This document shows, piece by piece, positions 1 through 7,740 of a stretch of DNA of 56,704 nt (positions are counted from its first letter, which is position 1; every line of letters begins with the position of its first letter). The notes beneath the pieces were generated by a model. That model did no database searches. It had not been told where the DNA came from and was given only the letters and a program-made list of their open reading frames with translations. The translations under genes were made by a program, and so were the position numbers. This DNA is from an uncultured Mediterranea sp. (GTDB lineage: Bacteria > Bacteroidota > Bacteroidia > Bacteroidales > Bacteroidaceae), in NCBI GenBank assembly GCA_945879145.1, contig CAMCUZ010000014.1:1-56704 (forward strand). Reading direction: 5' to 3'.

Positions 1-226
1 TGTTATGGCGCCCCGTATAAAATGGGCAAATGCTTCAACTGTCGATAATTGTTGTACCATAAGTAAATTATGTAATATTCTTAAATAAGTGAAATTTATT
101 CTGCAAATGTACAACTTTTATTCATAATACACTGCTGTCAGGAACGATTAATAGAGGAAAAATCTTAGTTTTTTTTCTTTATTGAGACATTTTTTCCGTA
201 TTGACACAATTTATAATAGCAATAAA

Positions 227-259
227 GCCGCCTTCAAGAGCTCTCGAAAGCGGCCTTTT
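227..259 (+). terminator. Terminator-like hairpin
   Basis: A stem of about 14 bp with two mismatches pairs 227-240 with 241-254 (GCCGC...GCGGC at the base) and is followed by CTTTTC. It would end a transcript entering from the left edge. The opposite strand also has a T-rich tail, so it could work both ways. Confidence 0.4.
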
Positions 260-485
260 CTCCATTTATCATTTCCCTACAGGGTTGTCTGTCGAAGGGT
301 CATAGGGACAGGTACATTGGTTCACAAACTATTTTCGATTGCAAAGTTAAAAATTCTTGCACAGAAAACAAAGAAAAAACTTATTTTCTATGCGGTATTT
401 TATAACTTTAGTCGAAGCGGAGGTTCCGATGCCGACATCGAGTAACCCCAACCATCCACCCTGGGGGATAACTGTTGTCATCCAC

Positions 486-619
486 CTGTAGGGGCGGACT
501 ATACCTTAGTGTAATATTTATAAGATGTTTTGAGCGAAGCTAAAATATTCCGCCCGATAACACCCACATGGGATACATTCGTTGCGGTATTCAGGGCGGA
601 AAATATTCCGCCCCTACAG
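486..619. repeat. REP/BIME-like palindromic element, copy 1
   Basis: Outer arms CTGTAGGGGCGGA (486-498) and TCCGCCCCTACAG (607-619) are exact inverted copies. The right arm overlaps the palindrome GGGCGGAAAATATTCCGCCC (594-613), and a further 12-bp inverted pair, GTTGCGGTATTC / GAATACCGCAAC (581-592 and 627-638), brackets it. Related copies lie at 34832-34907 and 48832-48910, all between genes. No open reading frame is associated, which fits a non-autonomous palindromic repeat. Confidence 0.75.
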
Positions 620-718
620 TGGGTGTGAATACCGCAACGGGGGTGTATTCGTGGGTGTGTATGATTCGGGGAGATGATTTCAGTTATTTCAGATTTCAGT
701 TTTGTTTTCGCACCCCCC

Positions 719-746
719 TAATCACTAATCACTAAACACTAATCAC
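719..746. repeat. TAATCAC heptamer array, locus 1
   Basis: Four 7-bp units lie head to tail: TAATCAC, TAATCAC, TAAACAC, TAATCAC. The roughly 30 bp just upstream (about 684-711, TTTCAGATTTCAGTTTTG and flanks) recur almost identically before the array at 35133-35160, so the repeated unit is larger than the heptamers. The array ends just past the stop codon of the S41 peptidase gene. Confidence 0.75.
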
Positions 747-750
747 CCCC

Positions 751-2154
751 CTACTCCAACATCACCCCCTGCGTGGCGCGGCGGGATAGGCTGCTGGCTA
801 TCTGCTCCTGACGAAGCGGCGGCGTGCTTCGGGTGGAAGCCTGCGAAACCGATTCGCTCCCTGCCTGGCCGGCAATGTAGGAGAGCGCGGTGGAGAGCAG
901 AGCCTCTTCGGGGGTGCCCAAGGGGAGGAAGTGGGCCAGGTAGTTGTTCTCGTCGATGCGCAGGGCGGAGGTGCTGGCCGAAAAGCCCTTGTCGTAGTCG
1001 CTCTGCCCCAGGGCGTTGTAGATTTTGCAAATCATGGGCGTGATGGTAATCATCTGGTCGGCATTGTCGAAACTGCGGGCACCCATGTTCTTGCCTACCG
1101 TGGTGGTGCCTATCTGGATGACCTCCATGTAGGGCTGAAGGCAATTCATCACCATCTCTGAGGCCGAAGCGGTAGCCCCCGTGGTGAGCACAAAGAGACG
1201 CTTCAGGTCGAGGTTGGTACCCTGACCGATGCGCGAGGCATCGAGCGACATCTCCACGGGCTGGAAGTGGGCGTTGTACTCCAGCGTGGCCAGGGGCTGA
1301 CCAAGTGCTGAAGCGGGAGCCAGCAGGGTGGCAAGCAACTGAGCACAGCTGATGTAACCGCCATTGTTGTAGCGCAGGTCGAGCACCAGTTCGCTGATGC
1401 CGGCTGCAGCCAGCTGGGTCGATGCTTGACGGAGGTCATCATCGTAGTTGGTGGCGCTACCCAGGGCTGTGGCGGAATAGGCGCTGCCCGGGGTGAAGTG
1501 GTTGTAGGCCAGATAGCCCACGCGAATCCCTTGCACATCAAAAGCCTTGACACAATAGACCGGATTGTCGTCGATGGGGCGAGCCGCTGGCAAACGGCGA
1601 GGAGGCTCGTCCAGAGCCACCACCTGATTCGAGTCGGCATCGTATCGACCCACCACAATCTCGGCGGCAGCTCCTCCGAGCAGGGCGGTATAGTTCTTAC
1701 TGGTGAGCGGGGCACCATTGAGGCTCATCACCCAATCACCGCGCTGCAAGCCAGCCTCATCGGCAGGGCTATCGGCCACGGTATAAAGTACATGGGCATA
1801 GTAGGCCGTATCGTTCACCTTGGTCACGCTATACTCCATTCCGTAGCTGTAGTCCGTCGAGCTGATGCTCCGAGTGGAGGCCGTGGAGGTGAAGAGGCTG
1901 TCGATGGTGGAGAACTTATCGCTGGTGTGAAGCAGGCCTTTGAAGAAGGTGGCAGGAGCCTGGAAGTAGTTGAGGTGCTTCGACTCGGGCATCTGCTCTG
2001 CCCAGTAGTACCACACGCGCATCGTGTCGTCAATCCACCGGTCGGTAGCCGTCTGTGTGGCATAGGCAGCCCAGCGATCTTCGCCACAGCCGCTCATGGC
2101 CAGGTTGAGCCCCAACAGCAGGGCCATGATATAGGGAATCATTCTTGCTTTCAT
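751..2154 (-). CDS. S41-family peptidase, lipoprotein
   Basis: This is a predicted periplasmic or outer-membrane-anchored serine protease of the C-terminal-processing (tail-specific, S41) family, 467 residues. The N-terminus is a lipoprotein signal with the lipobox ending at Cys23 (AMSGC). A PDZ-like segment follows at about 105-175 (SPADEAGLQRGD, LNG). The protease core lies at about 210-410 with the candidate Ser-Lys dyad Ser332 (TASASE) and Lys355 (TTVGKN). Bacteroidales encode many such lipoproteins and their substrates are mostly unknown. The gene is transcribed alone from a canonical promoter back-to-back with that of xpt. The start is the only Met giving a clean signal peptide. Confidence 0.9.
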   Translation of the reverse strand: MKARMIPYIMALLLGLNLAMSGCGEDRWAAYATQTATDRWIDDTMRVWYYWAEQMPESKHLNYFQAPATFFKGLLHTSDKFSTIDSLFTSTASTRSISSTDYSYGMEYSVTKVNDTAYYAHVLYTVADSPADEAGLQRGDWVMSLNGAPLTSKNYTALLGGAAAEIVVGRYDADSNQVVALDEPPRRLPAARPIDDNPVYCVKAFDVQGIRVGYLAYNHFTPGSAYSATALGSATNYDDDLRQASTQLAAAGISELVLDLRYNNGGYISCAQLLATLLAPASALGQPLATLEYNAHFQPVEMSLDASRIGQGTNLDLKRLFVLTTGATASASEMVMNCLQPYMEVIQIGTTTVGKNMGARSFDNADQMITITPMICKIYNALGQSDYDKGFSASTSALRIDENNYLAHFLPLGTPEEALLSTALSYIAGQAGSESVSQASTRSTPPLRQEQIASSLSRRATQGVMLE

Positions 2155-2205
2155 CTTTCAACAATTATGAGCTATGTGCTATTAGGTAATCCGATTATGA
2201 TGGGG

Positions 2206-2236
2206 CAAAGATAGTGCAAGCTGAGAGAAATACAAA
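2206..2236 (-). promoter_or_regulatory. Bacteroidales promoter of the S41 peptidase gene
   Basis: On the minus strand there is a -7 TATCTTTG (2206-2213) and a -33 TTTG (2233-2236) with a 19-bp spacer. Both fit the order's consensus and lie about 50 bp before the start codon. Confidence 0.75.
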
Positions 2237-2244
2237 ACGAAAGC

Positions 2245-2274
2245 TTGCCAGTTTCAAAAATAATCGTACTTTTG
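2245..2274 (+). promoter_or_regulatory. Bacteroidales promoter of xpt
   Basis: A -33 TTG (2245-2247) and a -7 TACTTTTG (2267-2274) are separated by 19 bp, 43 bp before the xpt start. Only 8 bp separate it from the divergent promoter, so one bound regulator could affect both. I see no purine-riboswitch fold in the short leader. Confidence 0.75.
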
Positions 2275-2317
2275 CACAAAATTTCAAAAAAGAAAACGTT
2301 CCAAACTGAAAAGAACC

Positions 2318-2938
2318 ATGAATTTCCTTGAAGAAAAGATTCTGCGTGACGGCGTAATCAAAGAGGGCAACATCCTGAAGGTGGACAGTTTCCTGAATCA
2401 TCAAATCGATGTAGATACCATCCGTCAGATGGCCTACGAGTTCAAACGGCGGTTTCGCGGTGTGGAGGTGAACAAGGTGCTCACCATCGAAGCCAGCGGG
2501 ATCGCGATAGCCACCCTGATGGGTCATCTCTACGACGTGCCGGTAGTGTTTGCCAAAAAAAGTGAGACGGCCAACAGCACCGACGACAAGTATGTGTCGC
2601 AGGCCTTCTCATTCACCCACAAGCGTCACAACAACGTATTCGTGTCGCGGCCCTATCTCTCGGCCACCGACAAGGTGCTGATTATCGATGACTTTCTGGC
2701 CGATGGCGAAGCGGCCCACGCCCTGATTGACCTGGTACACCAAGCTGGTGGTGAGGTGGTAGGCATCGGCATCGCCATTGAGAAAGGGCAGCAGAAGGGT
2801 GGACGCGAGCTGCGCGCCGAAGGCTACCGACTGGAGTCTATTGCCATCATCGAGTCGATGGATTGGCAGGCACAGACCATCCGCTTCCGTGAGCAGCCTC
2901 CCCACCCCCTGGTCAACACGACGTTGCAGATGGCCTAA
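2318..2938 (+). CDS. xpt: Xanthine phosphoribosyltransferase
   Basis: It converts xanthine and PRPP to XMP in cytoplasmic purine salvage. The 206-residue protein matches the usual Xpt length. The PRPP-binding loop is visible at about 120-132 (VLIIDDFLADGEA), and residues 53-80 (VLTIEASGIAIATLMGH) match the family's N-terminal substrate region. It is the first gene of a plus-strand cluster in which a nucleobase permease follows after a short gap, the classic uptake-plus-salvage pairing. The start follows the promoter and an A-rich leader without a strong Shine-Dalgarno, as is normal here. Confidence 0.95.
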   Translation: MNFLEEKILRDGVIKEGNILKVDSFLNHQIDVDTIRQMAYEFKRRFRGVEVNKVLTIEASGIAIATLMGHLYDVPVVFAKKSETANSTDDKYVSQAFSFTHKRHNNVFVSRPYLSATDKVLIIDDFLADGEAAHALIDLVHQAGGEVVGIGIAIEKGQQKGGRELRAEGYRLESIAIIESMDWQAQTIRFREQPPHPLVNTTLQMA

Positions 2939-2993
2939 GCGAAGCGGAGACGGTAAACAGAGTATGTACATACGCAACAAAAACTCACACAGC

Positions 2994-4289
2994 ATGAACG
3001 CTCAAAATATCTACCAGTTAGACGGCCGCGTGCCTTTGCAGCAAGCGGTACCCTTCGGTCTGCAACACGTGCTGGCCATGTTTGTAGCCAACATCACCCC
3101 AATCATTATCCTGGCCAACGTGGCAGGCATCGAGCCCTCGCTCAGCGCCACGCTGGTACAGAACTGCATGGTGATAGCTGGCATCGGCACCCTGATTCAA
3201 CTCTACCCCGTATGGCGCATCGGCTCCCGTCTGCCCATCGTGATGGGTATCAGTTTCACCTTCCTCTCACTGGCCATCGCCATCGCCACCACGCGAGGCA
3301 TGGGCACGCTGATGGGTGCCGTGATAGTGGGTGGCCTGCTGGAGGGGTGCCTGGGACTATGCTCTAAGGCCTGGACCCGCTTCATCACCCCCGTAGTGGC
3401 CGCCACGGTGGTTACGGCCATCGGATTCTCGCTGCTACCCATTGGCGCCAACAGCTTTGGGGGCGGACAAGGGACAAGCGACTTCGGCGAGCTGCACCAT
3501 TGGATCGTGGGCACGGTCACCCTGCTGACCTGCCTGCTGACTCACGTCTATGCCCGCGGCTTCCTGCGCTCCCTCTCTATCCTGGTAGGACTGATCGTGG
3601 GCTATGTGGTGGCGCTCTGCATGGGACTGATTGACTATTCGGCGCTGCAGCAAGCCGACGTGGTGGCGCTCCCCAAGCTGCTCCCCTTTACGCCCGAGTT
3701 CCACCTCGACACGATTCTGGCCATCTTCTGCGTCTATCTGGTATCGGCCACCGAGACCATCGGCGATACGTCGGCCCTCTGCTCGAGCGCCCTAGGTCGC
3801 GAAGTGAAGGAGCGGGAGCTGGGCGCTTCGGTGTCGTGCGACGGTTTCGTGAGCTCCGTAGCCGGTCTGTTTGGCTGTACCCCCATCACCTCCTTCTCGC
3901 AGAACGTGGGACTGGCGGCCATCTCTAAGGTGGTCAACCGCTTTGCCATAGCCACAGGGGCCGTCATCATGATTCTGGGCGGTCTATTCCCTGCCGTGGG
4001 CGTCCTGCTTACCACCATCCCGCAAGCCGTACTGGGTGGCTGCACGCTGATGATGTTTGGCAGCATCCTCTTTGCGGGATTCGGCATGCTGGCCAAAAGC
4101 GGATTCTCACAGCGCAATATGGTCATTGTGAGCATCTCGCTCAGCGTGGGACTGGGCTTCACTCAGGCCTCATCCCTCTTCAGCATCTTCCCCCAGATGG
4201 TACGCACCATTTTTGCGGACAACTGCGTGGCCGTGGTCTTCCTCCTGGCCCTGCTGCTGGAGCTCACCCTGCCGAAGAAGGTGGATTAA
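2994..4289 (+). CDS. Xanthine/uracil permease (NCS2 family)
   Basis: This is an inner-membrane nucleobase:cation symporter of the NCS2 (UraA/PbuX/XanQ) family, about 431 residues with some 14 hydrophobic segments. Family signatures seen include GLQHVLAMFVANITPI near the N-terminus, GCTPITSFSQNVGLAAI late in the protein, and the conserved SATETIGDTSA. Its place directly after xpt makes xanthine (or guanine) the likeliest substrate, but that is inferred from the neighbour. An in-frame upstream ATG at 2964 would add ten polar residues. I prefer 2994 because the sequence from there resembles the family N-terminus, but both are possible. Confidence 0.9.
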   Translation: MNAQNIYQLDGRVPLQQAVPFGLQHVLAMFVANITPIIILANVAGIEPSLSATLVQNCMVIAGIGTLIQLYPVWRIGSRLPIVMGISFTFLSLAIAIATTRGMGTLMGAVIVGGLLEGCLGLCSKAWTRFITPVVAATVVTAIGFSLLPIGANSFGGGQGTSDFGELHHWIVGTVTLLTCLLTHVYARGFLRSLSILVGLIVGYVVALCMGLIDYSALQQADVVALPKLLPFTPEFHLDTILAIFCVYLVSATETIGDTSALCSSALGREVKERELGASVSCDGFVSSVAGLFGCTPITSFSQNVGLAAISKVVNRFAIATGAVIMILGGLFPAVGVLLTTIPQAVLGGCTLMMFGSILFAGFGMLAKSGFSQRNMVIVSISLSVGLGFTQASSLFSIFPQMVRTIFADNCVAVVFLLALLLELTLPKKVD

Positions 4290-4337
4290 CTAGCAATCAT
4301 TTATTTTTCTAAAATTAAACCCCTATCACAAACAACA

Positions 4338-5066
4338 ATGAAAAAGATCATTCTCTTAGTTATCTGTTGCACCCTAACCGTTGCGACACAAGCACAAAAC
4401 CTGCAAGTACACTACGACTTTGGACGGAAAATCTATCCGGATGAACAACATACCCGGCAAATGGTGACCCTCACCTTCGAACAGTTCAAGGCCGACAATC
4501 TGGGGTCGTGGTTCTGGTTCATCGACCTCGACATGTACCACGATGGCATGAAAGGGGCCTATACCGAAATTTCACGCGAGTTTACCCTGGCCTCGCCCTC
4601 CAAGAGCAGTTCGCTGGCGGCCCATGTGGAATATGATGGCGGTATGACCAGCTTCAGAGAGGGCGGAGGCACCCGTTTCCAGAATGCCCTTCTGCTGGGC
4701 CCGGCCTGGAACGGCCACAACAGCGACTTCTCTGCGACCTGGTCTGTGCAAGCCATGTACAAGCAGTACTTCAAGTACAAGGAGAGCAAGGCATACGCCT
4801 CGTTTCAGCTGACCGGTGTATGGGGGCTGACCTTCGCCGGGGGCAAAGGGACCTTCTCGGGGTTCCTTGACCTGTGGCGTGGCGAAAAGGCCAACCACCA
4901 CGGCCAACTGGTGCTGCTCACCGAACCGCAGTTGTGGTACAACGCCAGCAAGCATTTCTCCATCGGCACCGAGGTGGAGCTGAGCAACCACTTCATCTAC
5001 CCCGAGTGTGCCTCGGACAAGAGCTTCTACGTCAACCCTACTCTGGCGGTGAAGTATAACTTCTGA
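4338..5066 (+). CDS. DUF5020-family outer-membrane protein
   Basis: The 242-residue protein begins with a signal peptide (MKKIILLVICC to ATQAQN) followed by alternating aromatic/polar strands and a terminal Phe (LAVKYNF), the pattern of a small outer-membrane beta-barrel. It fits the DUF5020 family of Bacteroidota, which I recall as distantly similar to Tsx-type nucleoside channels. It lies 48 bp after the permease and 32 bp before the next gene. The natural hypothesis is that it lets purine bases or nucleosides through the outer membrane for the permease and Xpt. The family call is fairly firm; the transport role is inference. Confidence 0.75.
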   Translation: MKKIILLVICCTLTVATQAQNLQVHYDFGRKIYPDEQHTRQMVTLTFEQFKADNLGSWFWFIDLDMYHDGMKGAYTEISREFTLASPSKSSSLAAHVEYDGGMTSFREGGGTRFQNALLLGPAWNGHNSDFSATWSVQAMYKQYFKYKESKAYASFQLTGVWGLTFAGGKGTFSGFLDLWRGEKANHHGQLVLLTEPQLWYNASKHFSIGTEVELSNHFIYPECASDKSFYVNPTLAVKYNF

Positions 5067-5098
5067 GGCTCATCCCCCTCCTCCTCCACCCCCGCAGC

Positions 5099-6331
5099 AT
5101 GATTTACTACTTCAACCCAGATACCGAGATGGCGCTGAGAGAGGGCCCATCGGCGTTCTACATCGCTCCAGCACCCGTGAGGCAGATGGCTCGTGACCTG
5201 AGCCTGCTGCCCCTCTGGCTGGGCGGAGCAGAAGACAAGGTCCTGGTTGAAGAGCGGCCACCCAGCGGATTCATGGAACAGCTCCAGGCGCTCCTCCCCC
5301 TGGGGGGAGTGCCGGCTATACTGACCCCTGGGCAACTCCGTCAAGAGCCTTTTACCCCTTGGGGATGGAACCCCACCCTCTTTGCCAAACTAAGGCAATG
5401 GGGCCTCTGCTACCCCGATGAAGAGGCTGCTGCCCCCCTGCGCTACGCCCTGGGCAACAAGGCCAACCTCCAGCTGCTGGACCAAGAGCTGATGAGGCGC
5501 GGCGTGCAATCGGCAGAGAGACGCCACTTCGCCATCCACAGCACAGCGGAGGCTGAGGAACTGCTCAAGCGCCATTCACAACGCTTTGCCCACGGCTTTG
5601 TGCTCAAAGAGGGCTACTCCTCCAGCGGACGGGGGCATCGCTGGTGTCGCCGTTCGGCTGGAGACCGATCCCCTCAGCAGCTCCTGAATGATGAGCTGCG
5701 TGGCTGGATGAGCCGACGCTTCAACCGCGGTGAGGTCATCGACCTGGAGCCCCTCTACGACAAAGTAGCCGACCTGGCCCTTCTCTTCCAGCTCACCCCC
5801 GAGGGCGAACCCCACTTCAGCGGCTACTCCCTCTTTGAGACCACCCCCGAGGGCGCCTATCGCAGCAACCTCCTGGCATCCAACGAGGCCATACTCCACC
5901 ACCTGGGCCAGTTGATCGACCCCTCCCTCATCGAAGAGGCCCAGCTGGCCTATCTCCACTTGTTCAAAGCACAATACGCCAGCCTCAGCGGCCCTGTCGG
6001 TGTGGATATGATGATCTACCGCGATGCCGAGCGTGGCACCTTCACCCTGCACCCTGACGTAGAGGTTAACCCCCGTCCCACCATGGGACTCATCGCCCGC
6101 CATCTGTGCGACCGTCTGCTCCCTCCGCCGCGGCTTTGCCCCGACTCCCTCACGGGGTGGCGCTTCGTGGTCGAGGGCTCGGCCTCATCGCCCGATCTGC
6201 AGCAACGCCATGCCACCGACCTGGCCCTTCATCCCCTGCTTCGAGATGCCTACGGGAGCCCTTCGGATGGCTACCTCCCCCTTACACCCGTAACCAACGA
6301 CACCCGCTTTCGTGCCTACTTGTTCCGATAA
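5099..6331 (+). CDS. ATP-grasp-like protein of unknown substrate
   Basis: The 410-residue soluble protein has no signal peptide or membrane segment. Two regions resemble ATP-grasp ligases: about 178-190 (FVLKEGYSSSGRGHRW, a nucleotide-binding lysine plus glycine-rich loop) and about 300-335 (VGVDMMIYRD..., then DVEVNPRPTMG, like the Glu/Asn metal-binding strand). The N-terminus (MIYYFNPDTEMAL) is characteristic of a conserved Bacteroidales family usually left as hypothetical. It is the fourth gene of the xpt cluster with a 32-bp gap, so it is probably co-transcribed. What it joins to what is unknown. The fold call is from motifs only. Confidence 0.65.
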   Translation: MIYYFNPDTEMALREGPSAFYIAPAPVRQMARDLSLLPLWLGGAEDKVLVEERPPSGFMEQLQALLPLGGVPAILTPGQLRQEPFTPWGWNPTLFAKLRQWGLCYPDEEAAAPLRYALGNKANLQLLDQELMRRGVQSAERRHFAIHSTAEAEELLKRHSQRFAHGFVLKEGYSSSGRGHRWCRRSAGDRSPQQLLNDELRGWMSRRFNRGEVIDLEPLYDKVADLALLFQLTPEGEPHFSGYSLFETTPEGAYRSNLLASNEAILHHLGQLIDPSLIEEAQLAYLHLFKAQYASLSGPVGVDMMIYRDAERGTFTLHPDVEVNPRPTMGLIARHLCDRLLPPPRLCPDSLTGWRFVVEGSASSPDLQQRHATDLALHPLLRDAYGSPSDGYLPLTPVTNDTRFRAYLFR

Positions 6332-6383
6332 GCGCATGTTTTAGTAAAATTTCACCTAATGAATAGTTTTTTGCTATCTCTAC

Positions 6384-6414
6384 TTTGCATTTCTGAAAAA
6401 AAACACTACCTTTG
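6384..6414 (+). promoter_or_regulatory. Bacteroidales promoter of the AAA ATPase gene
   Basis: A -33 TTTG (6384-6387), a 19-bp spacer and a -7 TACCTTTG (6407-6414) match the consensus exactly. Transcription would begin near 6421, which rules out the in-frame GTG at 6414 as a start codon and fixes the ATG at 6441. Confidence 0.85.
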
Positions 6415-6440
6415 TGCCCGATAAGACGATAAGTAACAAA

Positions 6441-7619
6441 ATGGAAGCATTCTATCGTACACATGCATATCTTGTAGAGCACACAAATGCCCCTGTGCGC
6501 CGTGCCCTTATGGATGAAATTGACTGGAACGACCGTCTTATCGGTATCAAAGGTACCCGAGGGGTTGGTAAAACCACCTTCCTGCTGCAATACGCCAAGG
6601 AGAAGTTTGGTACCGATCGTTCGTGCCTCTTCATCAACATGAACAACTTCTACTTCAGCGACCATAGCATCGTGGACTTCGCTTATGAATTCCACCGCCG
6701 TGGAGGCAAGGTGCTGCTGATTGACCAAGTGTTCAAACACCCTGGCTGGAGCCAGGAGCTGCGGACCTGTCACGACCGCTTCCCCAAACTGAAAATCGTC
6801 TTCACCGGTTCGTCGGTGATGCGCCTCAAGGAGGAGAATGCCGAGCTGCGCGACATCGTGAAGAGCTACAACCTGCGTGGATTCTCCTTCCGCGAATACC
6901 TCAACCTGATGACGGGCAACAACTTTCCTGCCTACTCGCTCGAAGAGATCCTCTCCGACCACGAACACATCGCCAAGACCATCCTCTCGAAGACCCACCC
7001 TACCACCTACCTGCAGGACTATCTCCACCACGGCTTCTACCCCTTCTTCCTGGAGAAGCGCAACTTCTCAGAGAATCTGCTCAAGACCATGAACATGATG
7101 ATCGAGGTAGATATCCTCCTCATCAAGCAGATCGAGCTGAAATACCTGCACAAAATCAAGCGTCTGCTCTACAAGCTGGCTGTGGATGGGCCGCAGGCAC
7201 CCAACGTGAGCCAACTCGCTGCCGACATCGAGACCTCGCGCGCCACGGTCATGAACTACATCAAGTACCTGGCCGATGCACGCCTTATCAACATGATTTT
7301 CCCCGCCGGAGAAGATTTCCCCAAGAAGCCCTCGAAAATCATGCTCCACAACAGCAACCTGATGTACTCCATCTATCCGGTCAAGGTGGAAGACCAGGAC
7401 CTGCTCGACACCTTCTTTGTCAACACCCTCTGGAAAGACCACAAGGTGAACAAAGGCGACAAGAACTCCACCTTCATCGTGGATGATGTCATGCCCTTCA
7501 AGATTTGCCCCGAAGGGACCAAAATCAAGAACAACCCGGGCGTGACCTATATTCTACACAAAGCAGAGTTGGGCCGCGGCAACTTAATCCCCCTCTGGCT
7601 GCTGGGATTCCTCTACTGA
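6441..7619 (+). CDS. AAA+ ATPase (AAA_14/DUF4143-type)
   Basis: This is a 392-residue ATP-binding protein. A Walker A motif lies in the first 50 residues (GIKGTRGVGKTTFLLQYA), a Walker B-like strand near 90 (GKVLLIDQV), and a sensor-like IVFTGSS segment near 125. A winged-helix-like region (about 245-285, SQLAADIETSRATVMNYIKYL) precedes the C-terminal part. This arrangement is typical of the AAA_14/DUF4143 group of Bacteroidota and archaea, whose function is poorly known. It stands alone with its own promoter and ends at a small hairpin. The ATG at 6441 is chosen because the transcript begins after the longer GTG option. Confidence 0.85.
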   Translation: MEAFYRTHAYLVEHTNAPVRRALMDEIDWNDRLIGIKGTRGVGKTTFLLQYAKEKFGTDRSCLFINMNNFYFSDHSIVDFAYEFHRRGGKVLLIDQVFKHPGWSQELRTCHDRFPKLKIVFTGSSVMRLKEENAELRDIVKSYNLRGFSFREYLNLMTGNNFPAYSLEEILSDHEHIAKTILSKTHPTTYLQDYLHHGFYPFFLEKRNFSENLLKTMNMMIEVDILLIKQIELKYLHKIKRLLYKLAVDGPQAPNVSQLAADIETSRATVMNYIKYLADARLINMIFPAGEDFPKKPSKIMLHNSNLMYSIYPVKVEDQDLLDTFFVNTLWKDHKVNKGDKNSTFIVDDVMPFKICPEGTKIKNNPGVTYILHKAELGRGNLIPLWLLGFLY

Positions 7620-7638
7620 CGCCCACACCTCGTGGGCG
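7620..7638 (+). terminator. Short GC hairpin after the ATPase gene
   Basis: CGCCCAC (7620-7626) pairs exactly with GTGGGCG (7632-7638) around a 5-base loop, beginning at the last base of the stop codon. No T-run follows, so it is a weak terminator at best or an RNA 3'-end stabiliser. Confidence 0.4.
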
Positions 7639-7740
7639 CACACAATATAATATAAATAAGGTACATGTTATTCTTTTAACAGCATATCGAAACAGAGATA
7701 AAAACAACATAGTATAACCCAACAATTAAATTGTTAATTT

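Larger units (their letters stand above)
1..742. other. Gene-free left end with repeats and a hairpin
   Basis: I see no convincing gene here. An 87-codon open frame at 182-445 runs through a terminator-like hairpin and shows no recognisable protein, so I do not call it. The stretch holds a hairpin at 227-254, a REP-like palindromic element (486-619, with further inverted repeats out to about 660), a copy of an intergenic repeat ending in a heptamer array (about 684-746), and otherwise AT-rich sequence. The first 180 bases could be the control region of a gene lying left of the window. Confidence 0.6.

Noticed and set aside
182..445. 87-codon frame at the left end
   Set aside because: It crosses a terminator-like hairpin, has no recognisable protein features and no fitting promoter.
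1426..2214. 262-codon frame antisense to the S41 peptidase
   Set aside because: Composition follows the complement of the protease gene; it also runs through that gene's promoter.
2275..2317. Purine riboswitch before xpt
   Set aside because: The leader after the promoter is only about 40 bases and shows no three-way-junction aptamer.
2778..2993. Longer permease start inside xpt
   Set aside because: It would overlap xpt by 160 bases and add residues unlike any permease N-terminus.
6414..6440. GTG start nine codons upstream for the AAA ATPase
   Set aside because: The GTG lies within the -7 box, before any transcript from this promoter.
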